Part shown: piece by piece, positions 25,111 to 32,966 of the stretch
Layout of the letters: every line of letters starts with the position of its first letter
Numbering within the stretch: the first letter of the stretch is position 1
Source: Gemmatimonadales bacterium
Lineage (GTDB): Bacteria > Gemmatimonadota > Gemmatimonadetes > Longimicrobiales > Gaopeijiaceae
Reading direction: 5' to 3'
DNA: 38,665 nucleotides
Assembly: GCA_007692665.1 (NCBI GenBank)
Contig: REBP01000115.1
Coordinates: forward strand, 1 to 38,665
The notes under the pieces: generated by a model
What the model saw: the letters and a program-made list of their open reading frames with translations, nothing else
Database searches by the model: none
Told to the model about the DNA's origin: nothing
Program-made: the position numbers and the translations under genes

Positions 25111-26218
25111 GGTAGGCATTCTCCGGAATGCGCACCGGGTGATCCAGCGGGTGCCCGGTGCGGTCCACCTCCTCCAGCGGGCGCCCGGCATCGCGGGCCA
25201 CCTGGTGGATCCGGAGAAACAGGTCTTCGGCGGAAACCCGGCTCGAGCACGAGGCCTGGAGGAGAAGTCCCCCGGGCGCCAGCACCCGGAGGGCAAGGCG
25301 CGTGAGACGCCCGTACTGGTCCAGCGCCCCCGCCGCCTGCCGCGCCTCCTTCGCGAAGGAGGGCGGATCCACGACCACCGTGTCGAAGCGGGTCCCGCTG
25401 CGGGCCAGCCCCTCCATGGCCTCGAAGGCGTCCCCCCGGAGCGTATGGTGCCGGGTGGCGGCCACCGCCGGGAGATGGGCGTTCAGTTCGAAATGGCGGT
25501 CGGCCTGGGCCAGCGCCGCCTCGCTGACGTCGAGGCTCGTGACCTCGGTGGCGCCGCCGGCCGCCGCGGCCAGGGAAAAGCCCCCGGTGTAGCTGAAGAC
25601 GTTCAGGACCCGGGGTCCGGTGAGCTGGCCCAGGCGCGCGCGGTTGTCCCGCTGGTCCAGGTAGAAGCCCGTCTTGTGTCCCTGGATCGGGTGCGCCTCG
25701 TAGTGGAGGCCGGCCTCGACGAAGGGGAGGGTCTCGTCGGCGGGAAACTCCCCCAGGACGACTGCCGGCTCCTGCGCCACCCGGCGCGCGGCCAGGAGGA
25801 GAATGCTCCGGGGTGCCAGCTCGGCCTCCAGGGCTTCCGCGAGTTCCGGGAGTCTCGGGATCCAGGCCGGCGAGTAGATTTTCACCACCAGGTGCTCCCC
25901 GTAGAGGTCGGCCACGACCCCCGAGAACCCGTCGCTCTCGCCGTACAGGATCCGGACGCCGGTGGTCGCGGGATCGTCAAGAAGGGGTCTGCGGAGCGTC
26001 ACCGCGTCAGCCACCAGGCGGCGGAAGAGTTCCGCCCCGATGGGGGCCGGCTTTCCGGTGACAAGGATGCGCACCCGGATCGGACCTTCGGGGTCCCAGA
26101 GCCCCGCCGCGAGGAAGCGGTTCTTCCGGTCGAAGATCACCGCAGGGTCGCCGGCTCGACCTTCCCGATTCACCTCCCTGATGGAAGAGGCGAAGAGCCA
26201 TGGATGCCCGGCGCGCAC
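25082..26218 (-). CDS. RlmI/RlmK-like rRNA (cytosine-5) methyltransferase
   Basis: The protein has a PUA-type RNA-binding N-terminus (GHPWLFASSI...), an EEHAD-like middle and a Rossmann methyltransferase core with LNVFSYTGGFSLAAAAGGA, SLDVSEAAL and the DPPSFAK motif typical of RlmI-family 23S rRNA methyltransferases. Cys in LLQASCSS matches the catalytic Cys region of C5 methyltransferases. The first ATG/GTG/TTG codon (GTG 26218) cuts off the first PUA strand. In-frame sequence upstream reads AVRIVPAAERA, which fits the family N-terminus. The most attractive real start is CTG 26311, which would overlap the upstream stop as CTGA and has GGAG 6 bases before it; this gives 409 residues, close to E. 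coli RlmI (396). Confidence 0.85.
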   Translation of the reverse strand: MRAGHPWLFASSIREVNREGRAGDPAVIFDRKNRFLAAGLWDPEGPIRVRILVTGKPAPIGAELFRRLVADAVTLRRPLLDDPATTGVRILYGESDGFSGVVADLYGEHLVVKIYSPAWIPRLPELAEALEAELAPRSILLLAARRVAQEPAVVLGEFPADETLPFVEAGLHYEAHPIQGHKTGFYLDQRDNRARLGQLTGPRVLNVFSYTGGFSLAAAAGGATEVTSLDVSEAALAQADRHFELNAHLPAVAATRHHTLRGDAFEAMEGLARSGTRFDTVVVDPPSFAKEARQAAGALDQYGRLTRLALRVLAPGGLLLQASCSSRVSAEDLFLRIHQVARDAGRPLEEVDRTGHPLDHPVRIPENAYLKALLARAP

Positions 26219-26307
26219 GGCCCGCTCGGCGGCGGGGACGATCCGGACGGCCAGGGCGCGGTCCCCCGGGCGGGGAAGATCGGCAAGCCGGAGGTGGGGG
26301 ACCGGGG

Positions 26308-27303
26308 TCAGCGCAGGCTCCGGTCCGGTGAGGAGGGTTCCCAGTCATCGGCGGGCGAGGACACGCTGACGGAACTCCAGGCTCCGAGGTCGATGATGGC
26401 GCCGGCCCGTGCGATCCGCGGGGTCCGGGTCTGGTCGGAGGGGAGGTAGAAGAGAACCTCGCTGGAGCCGATGACCTCCGCCCGGTCCCCGGTCACCAGG
26501 AGGGCAGTGCCCTCGTCGAGTCCGATCCCCAGCAGGTCGGGGCGGAGCTGAAGCACTTCCCAGAGGTCGTTTTCCCGCGCCCGGGTCAGGAGATGCTGGT
26601 CCACTGCGGTCCCGGTCAGGAAGCCGAACCCTTCCTCGTAGTCGGGCGAGACCATCACCTGGTTGGTGCTGGGATCTCCCCGCACCAGGAATTCCGCCTG
26701 GATGGAGGCGCCGGCGGAGGTGCCGCCCACGACGCCGCCCCGGTGCAGGAGGTCCCGGAGTTCCTGGTGGACGCGGGTGTTCAGATAGGAGTCCACGAGC
26801 CGCCACTGGCGTCCCCCGGGGATCCACACGCCGGTCGCCTCGCGCAGCAGCTGGGCGAAGACCTCCGAGTCCGCCTCGCCGCGGTCCCGGGTATGGAGCA
26901 CGGTCAGGTTGTGGGCTCCCGCCTCCCGGAAGGGAAGGAAGCCGGGCCAGGTTTCGGGGAATTCCTCGTCGGTCCCCGCCGTGGGGATGATGACGATGCG
27001 CGCGTCCGGACCCCCGGCGAGTTCCACGAAACGCTCCCAGATTTCCGGGCCCAGGCGGCCTCCGCCGGCCACCAGGACGGATCCGTTGGCTGGCCCGATC
27101 CGGGGCGGAGCCTCTTCCGGGGCTGCGGTGCTCCCGGTCCAGCCCGGGGCACACCCCGAGAGCCCCCCAAGGGAGAGCACGGGAATCAGGAAAAGGGTCG
27201 AAAGCGTCGCCGGGGTGAGCCGGAGCCGACGGGCGGGAGACCGCTTCGCCGCAGCGCGGGACCCCACGTCAGTCGGAGAAGTAGGGGTTTTCGCCCGACG
27301 CAT
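26308..27303 (-). CDS. Cyanophycinase-like (peptidase S51) lipoprotein
   Basis: After a basic lead, a hydrophobic segment ends in the lipobox LSGC (Cys51), so the protein should be lipid-anchored outside the cytoplasm. The mature domain is of the S51/cyanophycinase type: SVLVAGGG at the start, IVIIPTAGT, WIPGGRQWRLVD, and the nucleophile Ser196 in GGTSAGAS. Intracellular cyanophycinases cleave Asp-Arg storage polymer to dipeptides; exported relatives may degrade external polymer or beta-aspartyl peptides. No cyanophycin synthetase lies in this window. The ATG lies inside the 3' end of the nfuA-like gene (35-base overlap). GTG 27267 is an alternative start just after that stop. Confidence 0.85.
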   Translation of the reverse strand: MRRAKTPTSPTDVGSRAAAKRSPARRLRLTPATLSTLFLIPVLSLGGLSGCAPGWTGSTAAPEEAPPRIGPANGSVLVAGGGRLGPEIWERFVELAGGPDARIVIIPTAGTDEEFPETWPGFLPFREAGAHNLTVLHTRDRGEADSEVFAQLLREATGVWIPGGRQWRLVDSYLNTRVHQELRDLLHRGGVVGGTSAGASIQAEFLVRGDPSTNQVMVSPDYEEGFGFLTGTAVDQHLLTRARENDLWEVLQLRPDLLGIGLDEGTALLVTGDRAEVIGSSEVLFYLPSDQTRTPRIARAGAIIDLGAWSSVSVSSPADDWEPSSPDRSLR

Positions 27304-27850
27304 GGTCGGTGACGTCGTGGATTTCGGTGATTTCCGGAATGGCCTGCCGGATCATCTTCTCCACCCCCTGGCGAAGGGTCATCCGGGACATGGCGCACCC
27401 CTGGCACCCACCGGTCATCTGCATGAAGATCTCGGTCCCCTGCACGTCGGCCAGGAGGATCTTTCCACCGTGCGAGGCGATGGACGGGTTGACCTGCTGG
27501 TCCAGGAGTTCCTGGACCCGATCCGCGATGGCGCCCGTCGGGGCCTTCACCGAGGGCTGGGGGGCCAGCGGGGTGATCTCGAAGCCGGTCTCGTTCACCC
27601 GCTGCACGAAGTCGACGCTGGCGCCCTCGAGACGTTTCGCGCTCGACGGGTCCACGAGCACGACGAGCCCGTCCGCCTCGACCCGGACATCGTCCTCCTT
27701 CGCCTCGTCGGGTCCCACCAGGGTCAGCTCGAACGAGGGGGCCACGGGGCTGCCCCCCGTGAGGTGAATGCGGAGGGCGTCGAGTTCTCCCTCGCTCTGA
27801 TCCATGAACGAGCGGACCATTTCGCGGGCCCGCGGCGTGAAACTCAGCAT
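27269..27850 (-). CDS. NfuA-like Fe-S carrier protein
   Basis: This is a two-domain protein of 193 residues. Residues 1-~100 are a degenerate A-type scaffold (LSFTPRAREMV...SPVAPSFELTLV), without the usual three cysteines. Residues ~110-193 are the NifU C-terminal (Nfu) domain with the cluster-binding motif Cys149-x-x-Cys152 (GGCQGC). The layout is that of NfuA, which receives an iron-sulfur cluster and passes it to target enzymes. Endonuclease III, a 4Fe-4S enzyme, is encoded 5 kb away, but nothing ties the two directly. ATG 27850 has AAGGAG 9 bases upstream. The gene is divergent from glycyl-tRNA synthetase and leads a three-gene run ending at 25082. Confidence 0.88.
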   Translation of the reverse strand: MLSFTPRAREMVRSFMDQSEGELDALRIHLTGGSPVAPSFELTLVGPDEAKEDDVRVEADGLVVLVDPSSAKRLEGASVDFVQRVNETGFEITPLAPQPSVKAPTGAIADRVQELLDQQVNPSIASHGGKILLADVQGTEIFMQMTGGCQGCAMSRMTLRQGVEKMIRQAIPEITEIHDVTDHASGENPYFSD

Positions 27851-27910
27851 GCAGCCGTTCTCCTTGAGAATTCGGACGTCCCCGGGAAGGGACTCGGCCC
27901 GACGTGATGG

Positions 27911-27933
27911 CCGACCGGGTCGGACCCGGTCGG
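27911..27933. promoter_or_regulatory. Perfect 10-base inverted repeat upstream of nfuA-like gene
   Basis: CCGACCGGGT (27911-27920) and its exact reverse complement (27924-27933) flank a CGG centre. The site is symmetrical, lies in the non-coding gap, and is 61-83 bases before the nfuA-like ATG. It could be an operator for a dimeric regulator or an RNA hairpin in the leader. The identity of any regulator is unknown. Confidence 0.45.
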
Positions 27934-28088
27934 TCGCCCGTGCCGGGAAGTACACGGCCCGCAACAGGGCGGGGAGGACAGGAATATCGGGGCTTTTTCT
28001 TTGCTACCCCCCAACCTACGCCATGGGTTCGCTGCGGGGCAACGGCGCAGGGGGGCGGCGGCGACCACGGAGGGCCCCCGGTTGTCGG

Positions 28089-28117
28089 TTGCTCCCGCCC
28101 CTCCGGCGGTCTAGCTT
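28089..28117 (+). promoter_or_regulatory. Weak candidate promoter for glycyl-tRNA synthetase
   Basis: TTGCTC (28089-28094), a 17-base spacer and TAGCTT (28112-28117) lie 67 bases before the ATG. The -35 is poor; the spacing and position support it. Confidence 0.3.
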
Positions 28118-28183
28118 TCGAGCCGTTTCACCAGAACCTGTTTCTTTCCCTGTCCCTGACCCTTTTCACGCCCGGGCGGATGC

Positions 28184-29518
28184 ATGGCCGAGCACGACGT
28201 GATGGAGAAGCTCGTTTCCCTTTCGAAGCGACGCGGTTTTGTCTTCCAGTCCTCCGAGATCTACGGGGGAACCGGGTCCGTCTGGGACTATGGGCCGCTC
28301 GGGATCGAACTCAAGCGGAACGTGAAGGAGCGCTGGTGGTCCCGCATGGTGCATCAGCGGGACGACGTGGAGGGGCTCGACTCTTCCATCCTCATGCATC
28401 CCAGGGTGTGGGAAGCGTCGGGTCACGTGGAGGGATTCACCGACCCGCTGGTGGAGTGCAAGACCTGCAAGAAGCGCTTCCGGCAGGACCAGCTCCCGAT
28501 GCAGGCCTGCGGACGGAAGCCTTCGAAGACCCCCGGTGCGACGGACGAGTGCGAGCTCGGGGAGCCCCGACTCTTCAACCTCATGTTCAGGACCTTCATG
28601 GGCCCGGTGGAGGAGGACGCGGCGACGATCTACCTGCGACCGGAGACGGCGCAGGGATCCTACGTCAATTTCCTGAACGTGCAGACCGCGTCACGGCAGA
28701 AGGTGCCGTTCGGGATCGCGCAGATCGGCAAGGCATTCCGGAACGAGATCACGCCCGGCAACTTCATCTTCCGCACGCGTGAGTTCGAGCAGGCCGAGAT
28801 GCAGTTCTTCGTGGAACCCGGCTCCGACGACGAATGGTTCGAGTACTGGCGGGAGGAGCGGATGGCCTGGCACCGTTCTCTGGGGATCCGGGCCGAACGG
28901 CTGCGGTTTCACGAGCACGGCCCGGACGAGCTCGCCCACTACGCGAAGAAGGCGGTGGACATCGAATACGAGTTCTCCTTCGGCTGGAAGGAACTCGAGG
29001 GGATTCACAACCGGACCGACTTCGACCTCTCCCGCCACGAGGAATTCTCGGGAAAGCGGCTGGAGTACATCGACACCGGGGCGGGGAAGCGCTTCCGTCC
29101 CTTCGTGGTGGAGACGGCGGTGGGGGTGGACCGGACGGTTCTGGTGCTGCTCACCGATGCCTACCACGAGGAGGAGGTCGAGGGTGAGACACGGGTGGTG
29201 CTCCGACTCCACCCGGCGTTGGCACCGATCAAGGCGGCGGTGTTCCCCCTCACGAAGAAGGATGGCCAGCCCGAGTTCGCCCGGAAGCTGGCCGAGGAAC
29301 TCCGGGGCGCATCCATTCCCTCGTTCTACGACGAGGCCGGCTCCATCGGCCGGCGCTACCGCCGGCAGGACGAGGCGGGGACGCCCTTCGGCATCACCGT
29401 GGATGGCCAGACCGCCGAGGACAACTCGGTGACGGTCCGGGACCGCGATACGCTGGAGCAGGTCCGCATCGACGCGGGGCAGGTGAAGGGCTGGCTCTTC
29501 GAGAGAATCCACGGGTGA
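28184..29518 (+). CDS. glyQS: Glycyl-tRNA synthetase, dimeric type
   Basis: This class II aminoacyl-tRNA synthetase charges tRNA-Gly. The N-terminus (KLVSLSKRRGFVFQSSEIYGG...WDYGPLG) is the classic start of the homodimeric, eukaryote-like GlyRS rather than the alpha2-beta2 form. Motif 2 lies in the IGKAFRNEITP region, and motif 3 includes VETAVGVDRTVL. The C-terminal anticodon-binding domain starts near LHPALAPIKAAVFPL. A CxxC element (CKTCKKRFRQD) with later cysteines is probably a zinc knuckle. At 444 residues it is near the normal size. ATG 28184 agrees with the family start, though the ribosome site is weak. Its stop overlaps the next GTG in a GTGA, so it heads an operon. Confidence 0.95.
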   Translation: MAEHDVMEKLVSLSKRRGFVFQSSEIYGGTGSVWDYGPLGIELKRNVKERWWSRMVHQRDDVEGLDSSILMHPRVWEASGHVEGFTDPLVECKTCKKRFRQDQLPMQACGRKPSKTPGATDECELGEPRLFNLMFRTFMGPVEEDAATIYLRPETAQGSYVNFLNVQTASRQKVPFGIAQIGKAFRNEITPGNFIFRTREFEQAEMQFFVEPGSDDEWFEYWREERMAWHRSLGIRAERLRFHEHGPDELAHYAKKAVDIEYEFSFGWKELEGIHNRTDFDLSRHEEFSGKRLEYIDTGAGKRFRPFVVETAVGVDRTVLVLLTDAYHEEEVEGETRVVLRLHPALAPIKAAVFPLTKKDGQPEFARKLAEELRGASIPSFYDEAGSIGRRYRRQDEAGTPFGITVDGQTAEDNSVTVRDRDTLEQVRIDAGQVKGWLFERIHG

Positions 29519-30987
29519 GTGCCGGGGGCGTGGAAGGGGGCTCACGGTCCGTCGTTTTCTCCTCCCGATGGGGCATGCTTCTCGCCATGGTGGGGATGGC
29601 CGTCGGGACGGGGAACATCTGGCGCTTCCCGCGGATTGCCGCCACGAACGGGGGTGGTTCGTTTCTCGTGGCGTGGGTCGTGTTTCTTCTCCTCTGGTCG
29701 ATCCCCCTCCTGATCCTGGAATTCGGGATGGGGAAGGGGACCCGCCTGGGGCCGGTGGGAGCCTTCGCCAGGACCATGGGACCGAAGTTCGGGTGGATGG
29801 GGGCCTGGGTGGCGTGGACCGCCACGGCCATCATGTTCTACTACTCGGTGGTCATGGGGTGGACGATCCGCTTCTTCTGGGCGGCCATCGTGGGTGAAGT
29901 ACCGGACATGCCCCCGGGTTCGTTCTGGGAAGGCTATGCCAGCTCCAACCAGGCGGTGCTCACCCACGCCATTGCCATGGCGCTGGGGGTCTTCGTGGTC
30001 TCGAAGGGTGTGAGAGGCATCGAGACGGCGGCGCGCTTCCTCATTCCGTCACTGGTGGTCCTCGTGGTCGTGCTGGCGCTGCGCGCCGTGACCCTGCCGG
30101 GGGCCGTGGACGGCCTGGCCTTCCTGTTCACGCCGAACTGGTCGGACCTGGCGTCCTATGACATCTGGCTGCAGGCTCTGACCCAGAATGCCTGGGACAC
30201 CGGGGCCGGGTGGGGACTCGTGCTCTGCTACGCGATCTACATGCGGCAGCGCTCCGACACGGCGCTGAACGCCTTCGTCATCGGGTTCGGGAACAACGCG
30301 ATGTCGCTCCTGGCCGGCATCATGGTCCTCTGCACGGTCTTCTCCGTGATGCCCGGGGCGGCGGCCGAGATCACCGGCGCCGGGAACGAGGGCCTGACCT
30401 TCATCTGGGTCCCGCAGCTCTTCGATACGCTCCCCTTCGGCCAGTTCTTCCTGATCATCTTCTTCCTGGCGCTGGTCTTCGCGGCGTGGAGTTCGCTCAT
30501 CGCCATGATCGAGCTGGCGAGCCGGGTGATCATGGACCTTGGGGTGGAGCGGAACCGTGCCATCGCCATCGTCGGGGTGGGCGGGCTCCTGCTGGGCATT
30601 CCCAGCGCGCTCTCCATGGAGGTGTTCGGCAACCAGGATTTCGTGTGGGGCGTGGGGCTGATGCTTTCCGGATTCTTCTTCGCGGTGGCCGTGCTCAAGT
30701 ACGGGGTGTCGAAGTGGCGGGCCGAGTTCATCAACACCGGTGACTCGGACATCCATATCGGTGCCTGGTGGGACTGGGCGATTCGACTGGTCGTGGTCCA
30801 GGCGGTGGTCCTCATCGTCTGGTGGCTCTGGCAGGTGAGGGGGGCGGGGTTCCAGGAGAACTGGACGCCCTTCGCCACCTTCAACATCGGAACTGTCGTG
30901 TTCCAGTGGGCTGTCGTCATCGGGGTGCTCATCGGGATCAACCGATTCCTGGTGACCCGGACGCTGGGCGCGCAGGGGCGACGCTGA
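29515..30987 (+). CDS. Sodium-dependent neurotransmitter:amino-acid symporter (NSS family)
   Basis: This 490-residue polytopic protein has about 12 spans. The first transmembrane helix shows the family sodium/substrate signature GMAVGTGNIWRFPRIAATNGGGSF, followed by the second helix ending LEFGMGKGTR. It imports an amino acid with Na+; the substrate is not readable. Known bacterial members carry tryptophan (TnaT), tyrosine, leucine or methionine/alanine. The GTG start is inside the glyQS stop (GTGA), so expression is coupled to glycyl-tRNA synthetase. A tryptophanase gene and a MetS-like small-subunit gene lie 5-6 kb downstream, which hints at tryptophan or a similar substrate but does not prove it. 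Confidence 0.92.
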   Translation: MSAGGVEGGSRSVVFSSRWGMLLAMVGMAVGTGNIWRFPRIAATNGGGSFLVAWVVFLLLWSIPLLILEFGMGKGTRLGPVGAFARTMGPKFGWMGAWVAWTATAIMFYYSVVMGWTIRFFWAAIVGEVPDMPPGSFWEGYASSNQAVLTHAIAMALGVFVVSKGVRGIETAARFLIPSLVVLVVVLALRAVTLPGAVDGLAFLFTPNWSDLASYDIWLQALTQNAWDTGAGWGLVLCYAIYMRQRSDTALNAFVIGFGNNAMSLLAGIMVLCTVFSVMPGAAAEITGAGNEGLTFIWVPQLFDTLPFGQFFLIIFFLALVFAAWSSLIAMIELASRVIMDLGVERNRAIAIVGVGGLLLGIPSALSMEVFGNQDFVWGVGLMLSGFFFAVAVLKYGVSKWRAEFINTGDSDIHIGAWWDWAIRLVVVQAVVLIVWWLWQVRGAGFQENWTPFATFNIGTVVFQWAVVIGVLIGINRFLVTRTLGAQGRR

Positions 30988-30994
30988 CCACCGC

Positions 30995-31951
30995 ATGGAT
31001 TTCGACGCCTTCGAGTCCCGCGCCCATGCCATGTGGGCCGAAATCCCCGAGACCTACAAGGAGGGGATCGACGGGATCGTGGTGAAGCGGGACCCCGAAG
31101 AGCATCCGGAGTACCCGGAGTACTACACGATGGGGATGTGTTTTACCGAGCCGTATCCCTCCGGATACATGGGGCCGGACACGACCCGTTCGATCCTTGC
31201 GCTGTACTGGGGTTCGTTCCGAAAGGTGGCCGAGCGGGGCGAGGGCTTCGACTGGGAAGAGGAGCTGTGGGAAACCATCACCCACGAGCTTCGTCACCAC
31301 CTGGAATTCCTGGCCGAGGACGATGCCCTGGAGGGGCTGGACTATGCCATGGAGGAGACCTACAAGCGGAGCCAGGGAGAGACCTTCGATCCATGGTACT
31401 GGCAGTATGGCCCGACCCTGGCCTCCGGGGTTCACCGGGTGGAGTACGACGTCTACATCGAGCTTCGACTCACCGATCAGGCCTTCGCTTCGGCGGAGCA
31501 GCTCGAGTTCGACTGGGACGGTGGCCGCTGGGCCATCCCCCGCCCGGAGGAGATGGGCGACATCCACTGGATCTGGATCCATGGCGTCGAGACGGCCGGG
31601 GGTTGGCTGCAGCTGGTGCTGGTGAGGGAGCGACCGTTCCTCGCCCGCCTGAAGCGGGTGCTCGGATCGAAGGAAGCGAGAGAGCTCGATCTCGTGGAAT
31701 CCGAGGCCGAAGCGGTTCGGATCGGCGACGCGCCGGGATCACCGGGTCCCCTCGATGGACGACCCGGCCGCGCCGCCGGGGGACCGCCGCCTGTCCCCGA
31801 TTCCAGGGAGGACGCAGGCAACCGCGACGGCAGCCCCAACGGCAACGGCAGCCCCAACGGCAACGGCAGCCGCCACGGCAACGACAACCACGACCGCAAT
31901 GGCGAGGACGCCGGCGACGATGACGGCGTTCGCAGCGAGGGAGACCAATGA
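30995..31951 (+). CDS. Zincin-like metallopeptidase-family protein with Asn/Gly repeat tail
   Basis: Residues 1-~165 resemble the Zincin_1/DUF1025-type fold: FESRAHAMWAEIPETYKEGIDGIVV at the start and a HExxH zinc motif at 97-101 (HELRH). A later region (~165-230) is unrecognised but orderly. From ~245 the tail is low-complexity and hydrophilic, with three near-copies of an 18-base unit encoding GSPNGN and a final Asp/Glu-rich stretch. No signal peptide is seen, so it is expected to be cytoplasmic. Proteolysis has not been established for most members of this family. It starts 7 bases after the transporter stop, and its stop overlaps the next start in ATGA. Confidence 0.75.
   Translation: MDFDAFESRAHAMWAEIPETYKEGIDGIVVKRDPEEHPEYPEYYTMGMCFTEPYPSGYMGPDTTRSILALYWGSFRKVAERGEGFDWEEELWETITHELRHHLEFLAEDDALEGLDYAMEETYKRSQGETFDPWYWQYGPTLASGVHRVEYDVYIELRLTDQAFASAEQLEFDWDGGRWAIPRPEEMGDIHWIWIHGVETAGGWLQLVLVRERPFLARLKRVLGSKEARELDLVESEAEAVRIGDAPGSPGPLDGRPGRAAGGPPPVPDSREDAGNRDGSPNGNGSPNGNGSRHGNDNHDRNGEDAGDDDGVRSEGDQ
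31829..31882 (+). repeat. Three 18-base units in the metalloprotein tail
   Basis: Two identical 18-base units (31829-31846 and 31847-31864) and a third with two to three changes (31865-31882) encode GSPNGN, GSPNGN and GSRHGN. The copies are in frame and lie in a disordered tail. Confidence 0.9.
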
Positions 31952-32913
31952 CCGGCGGAGCGAAAAAGAAGGCAGGCAGCACCCGACCGACCCCCTTCTC
32001 CCTGGGGCTCCCCGGGAGGGAGTGGGTGGACGAGCGGTTCGCTGCCATCGAAGCCGAGGCCCGATCCCGGGGGACGGATCTCCTTGATCTCCCGGCCTTC
32101 CTGCTGCTCGCCCAGGTCGGGGCCTCCCTCCAGGATCTCCGCCCCGAGGACGGCGAGTCGTCTCCGGAGCTCTTCCATACCTTCGGGTCGTTTCTCTTCC
32201 ACGCATTCCATTTGCTCCATGGCGACCCGCCGGGGCTTCTTCTTGACCTGGAGCCGGGTGCAGCCCGCTACCTCGTGGAGGCCCATCCGACCCCGGAGGG
32301 TTGGGACACCTCCCTGCCGGCCCGCGCCGGATATCTTCGTCTCCCCGTCCATCTCTTCTGGACCCGTCCGGCCGGCGAGTCGGGTCCGGCCGAGGCCATC
32401 GACGGGATCTCCTGGTGCATGAGCACCCACGGATCCTCCCATGCTTCGGAAGCCGCAGGGCCTCCGGAGAGCGCCGCGGGAAAGGCCGTCGAAGGCGCGC
32501 CCCCGAGCCATCCGGAACGAACGGCGCCGAAGTCCGGGCTTTCCCTGCTCGTCATCACCGGTGTGCGGGCGGATCGGCCCGGGTTCTCGGTCCTTCCTCT
32601 TCCGGAGGTGCCGATGGCGGATGTGGAGGCCTGGCTCGAGCGCAGGGCCCGCCCCGAGGGTGCAGGAGAGGATTTCCAGACGACGCTGCCCGGTGGCGAA
32701 CTCGGGAACCTCTACTCGGTGGAGACTACGGGCGAAACCCTCAAGCTGGTTGCCCGGGCCCTCGGGTACGCCATGACGGTTCCCGGTGCGATGTCCGCGG
32801 CGACCGTACCGGCCCCTGCCGACGCCGGCGCTGCCGACGCTGGTCCTGCTCACGGTGGCCCCGCGGATGAGGGCCTGACCGCCGCCACGCTTCGCCTCGT
32901 GGGAACGGGCTGA
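31948..32913 (+). CDS. Hypothetical cytoplasmic protein
   Basis: The 321 residues match no family that I recognise. There is no signal peptide or membrane span. Residues ~15-145 look like a compact helical domain (EWVDERFAAIEAEARSRG, AFLLLAQVGASLQDLRPEDG, LFHAFHLLHGDPPGLLLDLEPGAARYLVE). A linker rich in Pro/Glu/Ala follows at ~165-200, then a second part (GLSLLVITGVRADRPGFSVLPLPEVP...). The C-terminal ~45 residues are Ala/Gly/Asp-rich. The ATG overlaps the upstream metalloprotein stop (ATGA), so the two are coupled and may work together. Endonuclease III follows after 53 bases. Confidence 0.7.
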   Translation: MTGGAKKKAGSTRPTPFSLGLPGREWVDERFAAIEAEARSRGTDLLDLPAFLLLAQVGASLQDLRPEDGESSPELFHTFGSFLFHAFHLLHGDPPGLLLDLEPGAARYLVEAHPTPEGWDTSLPARAGYLRLPVHLFWTRPAGESGPAEAIDGISWCMSTHGSSHASEAAGPPESAAGKAVEGAPPSHPERTAPKSGLSLLVITGVRADRPGFSVLPLPEVPMADVEAWLERRARPEGAGEDFQTTLPGGELGNLYSVETTGETLKLVARALGYAMTVPGAMSAATVPAPADAGAADAGPAHGGPADEGLTAATLRLVGTG

Positions 32914-32966
32914 GGCCCACCATCCGGCAAGTCCCAGCTTTCGATCCCACTCACCGGGATGTCCAC

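Larger units (their letters stand above)
27851..28183. other. 333-base divergent intergenic region
   Basis: The region separates nfuA-like (minus) from glycyl-tRNA synthetase (plus). It holds a 23-base interrupted palindrome at 27911-27933, about 60-80 bases upstream of the nfuA-like start. A weak promoter candidate for the plus gene lies at 28089-28117. A short A/T-rich island (ggctttttctttgc, near 27992) is also present. I saw no T-box or other riboswitch and no small gene that I can support. Confidence 0.6.

Noticed and set aside
21634-25296. Long minus-strand open frame opposite the penicillin-binding protein
   Set aside because: Same shadow pattern: it overlaps a gene with all three transpeptidase motifs and shows no recognisable protein family.
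27851-28183. T-box or glycine riboswitch upstream of glycyl-tRNA synthetase
   Set aside because: I could not find the T-box consensus, an antiterminator or the conserved glycine-aptamer elements.
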